Part shown: piece by piece, positions 61,880 through 64,000 of the stretch
How positions within the stretch are numbered: the stretch's first letter is position 1
How the letters are laid out: the number at the start of each line of letters is the position of its first letter
NCBI GenBank assembly: GCA_035772405.1
Contig: JAYKKM010000226.1
Coordinates: 1,116,001-1,180,000 of the forward strand
DNA: 64,000 nucleotides
From: Chrysogorgia sp. JL179-B06
Taxonomy: Eukaryota; Cnidaria; Anthozoa; Scleralcyonacea; Chrysogorgiidae
Reading direction: 5' to 3'
Made by a program: the position numbers and the translations under genes
The notes under the pieces: generated by a model
The model's database searches: none
What the model saw: the letters and a program-made list of their open reading frames with translations, nothing else
What the model was told of the DNA's origin: nothing

Positions 61880-63021
61880 GTAAACTCGATTTTTGTATTT
61901 TGTCAAATGCAGTAATGTCTTGGTGTCCTGAGCCTCCTCAAGCCTTTAAAATCACATGCACAATATGATGCACAATATGACATGTCTTTATTCTTAATAA
62001 AATAAAGTTATCAATACCCTAAATAATATCACAAATGGAAATTGTTTTAATTTCGGTAGTGTCTTCATCAGGGGGTGATTGTTGTAATGTTAGGATCCCT
62101 ATTTATACCTTCATTACTTTTTATAAAAAAATGTGAGAAGTGGAAAAGAAAACCTGAACAACTCTTAAAATCTCCTGAGTCCTTACTTGAAACCAACAAA
62201 AAACACATTAAACACAGTTCAATTCTATTAAATTTAAAATATTATGTGTAAATAATTTATGAAACCAAGAGTATCCCTTTAAATAATAAAATTGACAGTG
62301 TTAGTGAATCAGAATGTATGCTGGATTTAATGTATGTCATTCTCAAACAATTTACTATTTCAACATTTCCATATTGATGGTTTGCATGTTACATTACGGC
62401 ATGGTGGCTGTTGGTGGAACTTGAACAAAAGAATATCATTAACTTCTTTTGTTTGTGGCATCAACATGGCTGCCGAACCTTTGTCTTCTGAATCTCAAGG
62501 GATCAGTTGCAAACCATCAAAGGGCCCATGATCTCACAAAGATCAACCAGGTTTTAAATTCACCAATTTATATGCTTGTTTGGACAGGCTTAAAATTCCA
62601 AGATAGAGCAGGTTATGAAAATATTTGAACTCAGGTTTAAAATATTCCTGACCCAGTGCACCCTACAAATAATGACCATCGTCCCTTATGCTCTTCTAAA
62701 ATAATATTAATATACAAAATTTATATAGCACCTGCATTTCCATATATCCCAATGGCGCTTTACAATTATAAAATATTATACTCTAAATAATATATAACTA
62801 AAGTGTACTAAATACCAAAAAAAACTAAAATACCATAATTAAGAAATAGCAAGCCAAGGAAAAAATATTAGGATGTTAAACCTATAGACATGAAACACTC
62901 CCATAAGCAAGCAACTCCTATTATATGCTTTGAAATTTTCTGAAAATTGCTACGGTAATGGTTGATATTTAGAATACATTGTATTAATGGTTTTAATAAT
63001 TCATATTTCAACACATTTTAG
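61880..63021. other. Intron with AGCGCTTTACAA-like repeat remnant
   Basis: 62710-62770 (ATTTATATAGCACC...CCAATGGCGCTTTACAATTA) resembles a repeat common in marine invertebrate genomes; the rest is unremarkable AT-rich intron. A 65-residue frame at 62334-62531 has no exon setting. Confidence 0.45.
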
Positions 63022-63062
63022 ATAATATCAAAACGAAAGTCTGATGGTGGTGATCATGGAAA
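63022..63062 (+). CDS. IK: RED/IK protein exon
   Basis: Encodes IISKRKSDGGDHG plus two bases. It continues from KISQ, like the I-I-x-K-R-K segment of RED. Acceptor CATTTTAG, donor AAA|GTATGT. Confidence 0.85.
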
Positions 63063-63506
63063 GTATGTTTTCTATTTAGTTTCTTAGGTGTAGATCAAAA
63101 TGAGAGTTTGTAAAAGTTAGTTATTCCATGAGAGTTTATTGACAGAATGTCCTTAATAAATCAAATATTTATATTATATGATTCTATCATCCGTCCAGTA
63201 TAAAAATTGAAAATAAACTGGAAAAACAATCATGAAGTCTCTCTGCATTTTGTTTGATTAAAAAACAGAAAAAAATCCCAGATTGCTGTAAAGCTATTTC
63301 AATCTCCTGAAACCCTCCATGACCATCATCAAAATTTTAAGTAGTTCATACTATAGTTGATGAGAGTCAATGAATTGCAACTCTCAACATAGTTTGACTA
63401 CTAGAAGTCTAGAACCATACTCTAATGCAAATGCTGCAATCTTAGTTTAGTTTATTATGTTTATCACTTTTTTACTGTAGATGAACAGAATACCCCATCA
63501 TGTTAG

Positions 63507-63760
63507 AAGCCCAATTTAAGGTTTATAATTATCCCCCAAGACCAGAAAGTCTTTTGCTGGTATTATTACAAAGGCAGCACTTTATCCTTAATTAAGACCC
63601 TGAGTGGATTACACTTAGCCACATTTGGCTGTTATTTACAGGCAGTTTACTCTAGCCCAATTTAAGGTTTATTATCACAAAGGCAGCACTTTATCCTTAA
63701 TTAAGACCCTGAGTGGACTACACTTAGCCACATTTGGCTGTTATTTACAGGCAGTTTAAT
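63507..63760. repeat. Direct duplication, ~110-bp spacing
   Basis: AAGGCAGCACTTTATCCTTA, ATTAAGACCCTGAGTGG and CACTTAGCCACATTTGGCTG appear at 63570-63648 and again at 63680-63758 with one base difference; GCCCAATTTAAGGTTTAT precedes each. Confidence 0.9.
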
Positions 63761-63792
63761 TACTCCATGTTTCATTTGATTCTTTCATTTAG

Positions 63793-63832
63793 ATCCAAAG
63801 AAAAACATGAAAGCAAAAGCAAGAGATCAAAG
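63793..63832 (+). CDS. IK: RED/IK protein exon (last visible)
   Basis: Encodes SKEKHESKSKRSK, basic, in phase with the previous exon. Acceptor TTCATTTAG, donor AAG|GTGTAC. The final RED residues are not seen before 64000, so the last exon lies outside the window. Confidence 0.78.
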
Positions 63833-64000
63833 GTGTACTAAACAACATTTCGTTTTCATTTTATTATTTAAGTATCTGCTGTAATATCTCACTAAACAGT
63901 TAATATATGGTAGCATACTTGCAGGGACTTGATACATCTACATCTACAACATGCTTTCAGAATGCAAGATGCTATCAGAATAAATTACATATCGTCAGCC

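Noticed and set aside
62334..62531. 65-residue frame in the last large RED intron
   Set aside because: No splice setting, no recognisable motif, and the flanking exons join in phase without it.

Overview
The window is animal nuclear DNA: spliced genes, an hAT element with a spliced transposase, LINE remnants, a 5S-derived SINE and many foldback repeats. Repeat and gene styles fit a marine invertebrate, perhaps a cnidarian; that placement is inference only.

Layout. (1) Positions 1-4434 and 24980-33763 are one long minisatellite of ~32-bp units. (2) A 20.5-kb Polinton/Maverick (virus-like self-synthesizing transposon, 4435-24973) sits inside the array, with a perfect 6-bp target duplication (GCGAAA) and long terminal inverted repeats, each ending in a 170-bp palindrome. 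It encodes protein-primed DNA polymerase B, integrase with chromodomain, major capsid protein, penton-like minor capsid protein, packaging ATPase, a fibre-like protein, a thymidine kinase, a BRO-N/nuclease fusion, a zinc-ribbon protein resembling late transcription factors, several small membrane proteins, and a tandemly duplicated membrane protein. No adenovirus-type protease was recognised. A 2.6-kb hAT element (6333-8965, 8-bp duplication CTCACACC, 16-bp perfect TIRs, two-exon transposase apparently intact) has split the polymerase gene. (3) From 34307 to the window end, sixteen phase-consistent exons encode a RED/IK-type spliceosomal protein on the + strand. The upstream exons are not visible, so the minisatellite and Polinton probably lie in a >34-kb intron of this gene. 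(4) One RED intron (39738-49267) carries a second large DNA transposon (about 41620-49200) with ~400-bp imperfect TIRs. Its seven-exon gene combines a region that reads like a FEN1/PIN nuclease with a C-terminal tesmin/TSO1 CXC domain, and it carries one frameshift. (5) The other introns are crowded with TIR-bounded or foldback non-autonomous elements, two of them with tRNA-like cores, one with an internal 20-bp minisatellite, one TTAA-flanked MITE, and decayed LINEs.

How it fits together: the Polinton has the replication, integration, capsid and packaging genes of a virus in two divergent blocks, but this copy has a disrupted polymerase and at least one frameshifted structural gene, so it should not be functional alone. 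Its near-identical TIRs and target duplication argue that insertion was fairly recent, and the hAT entered later. Most likely undescribed items: terminal palindromes plus thymidine kinase and BRO-nuclease in a Polinton, and the nuclease-CXC transposon.
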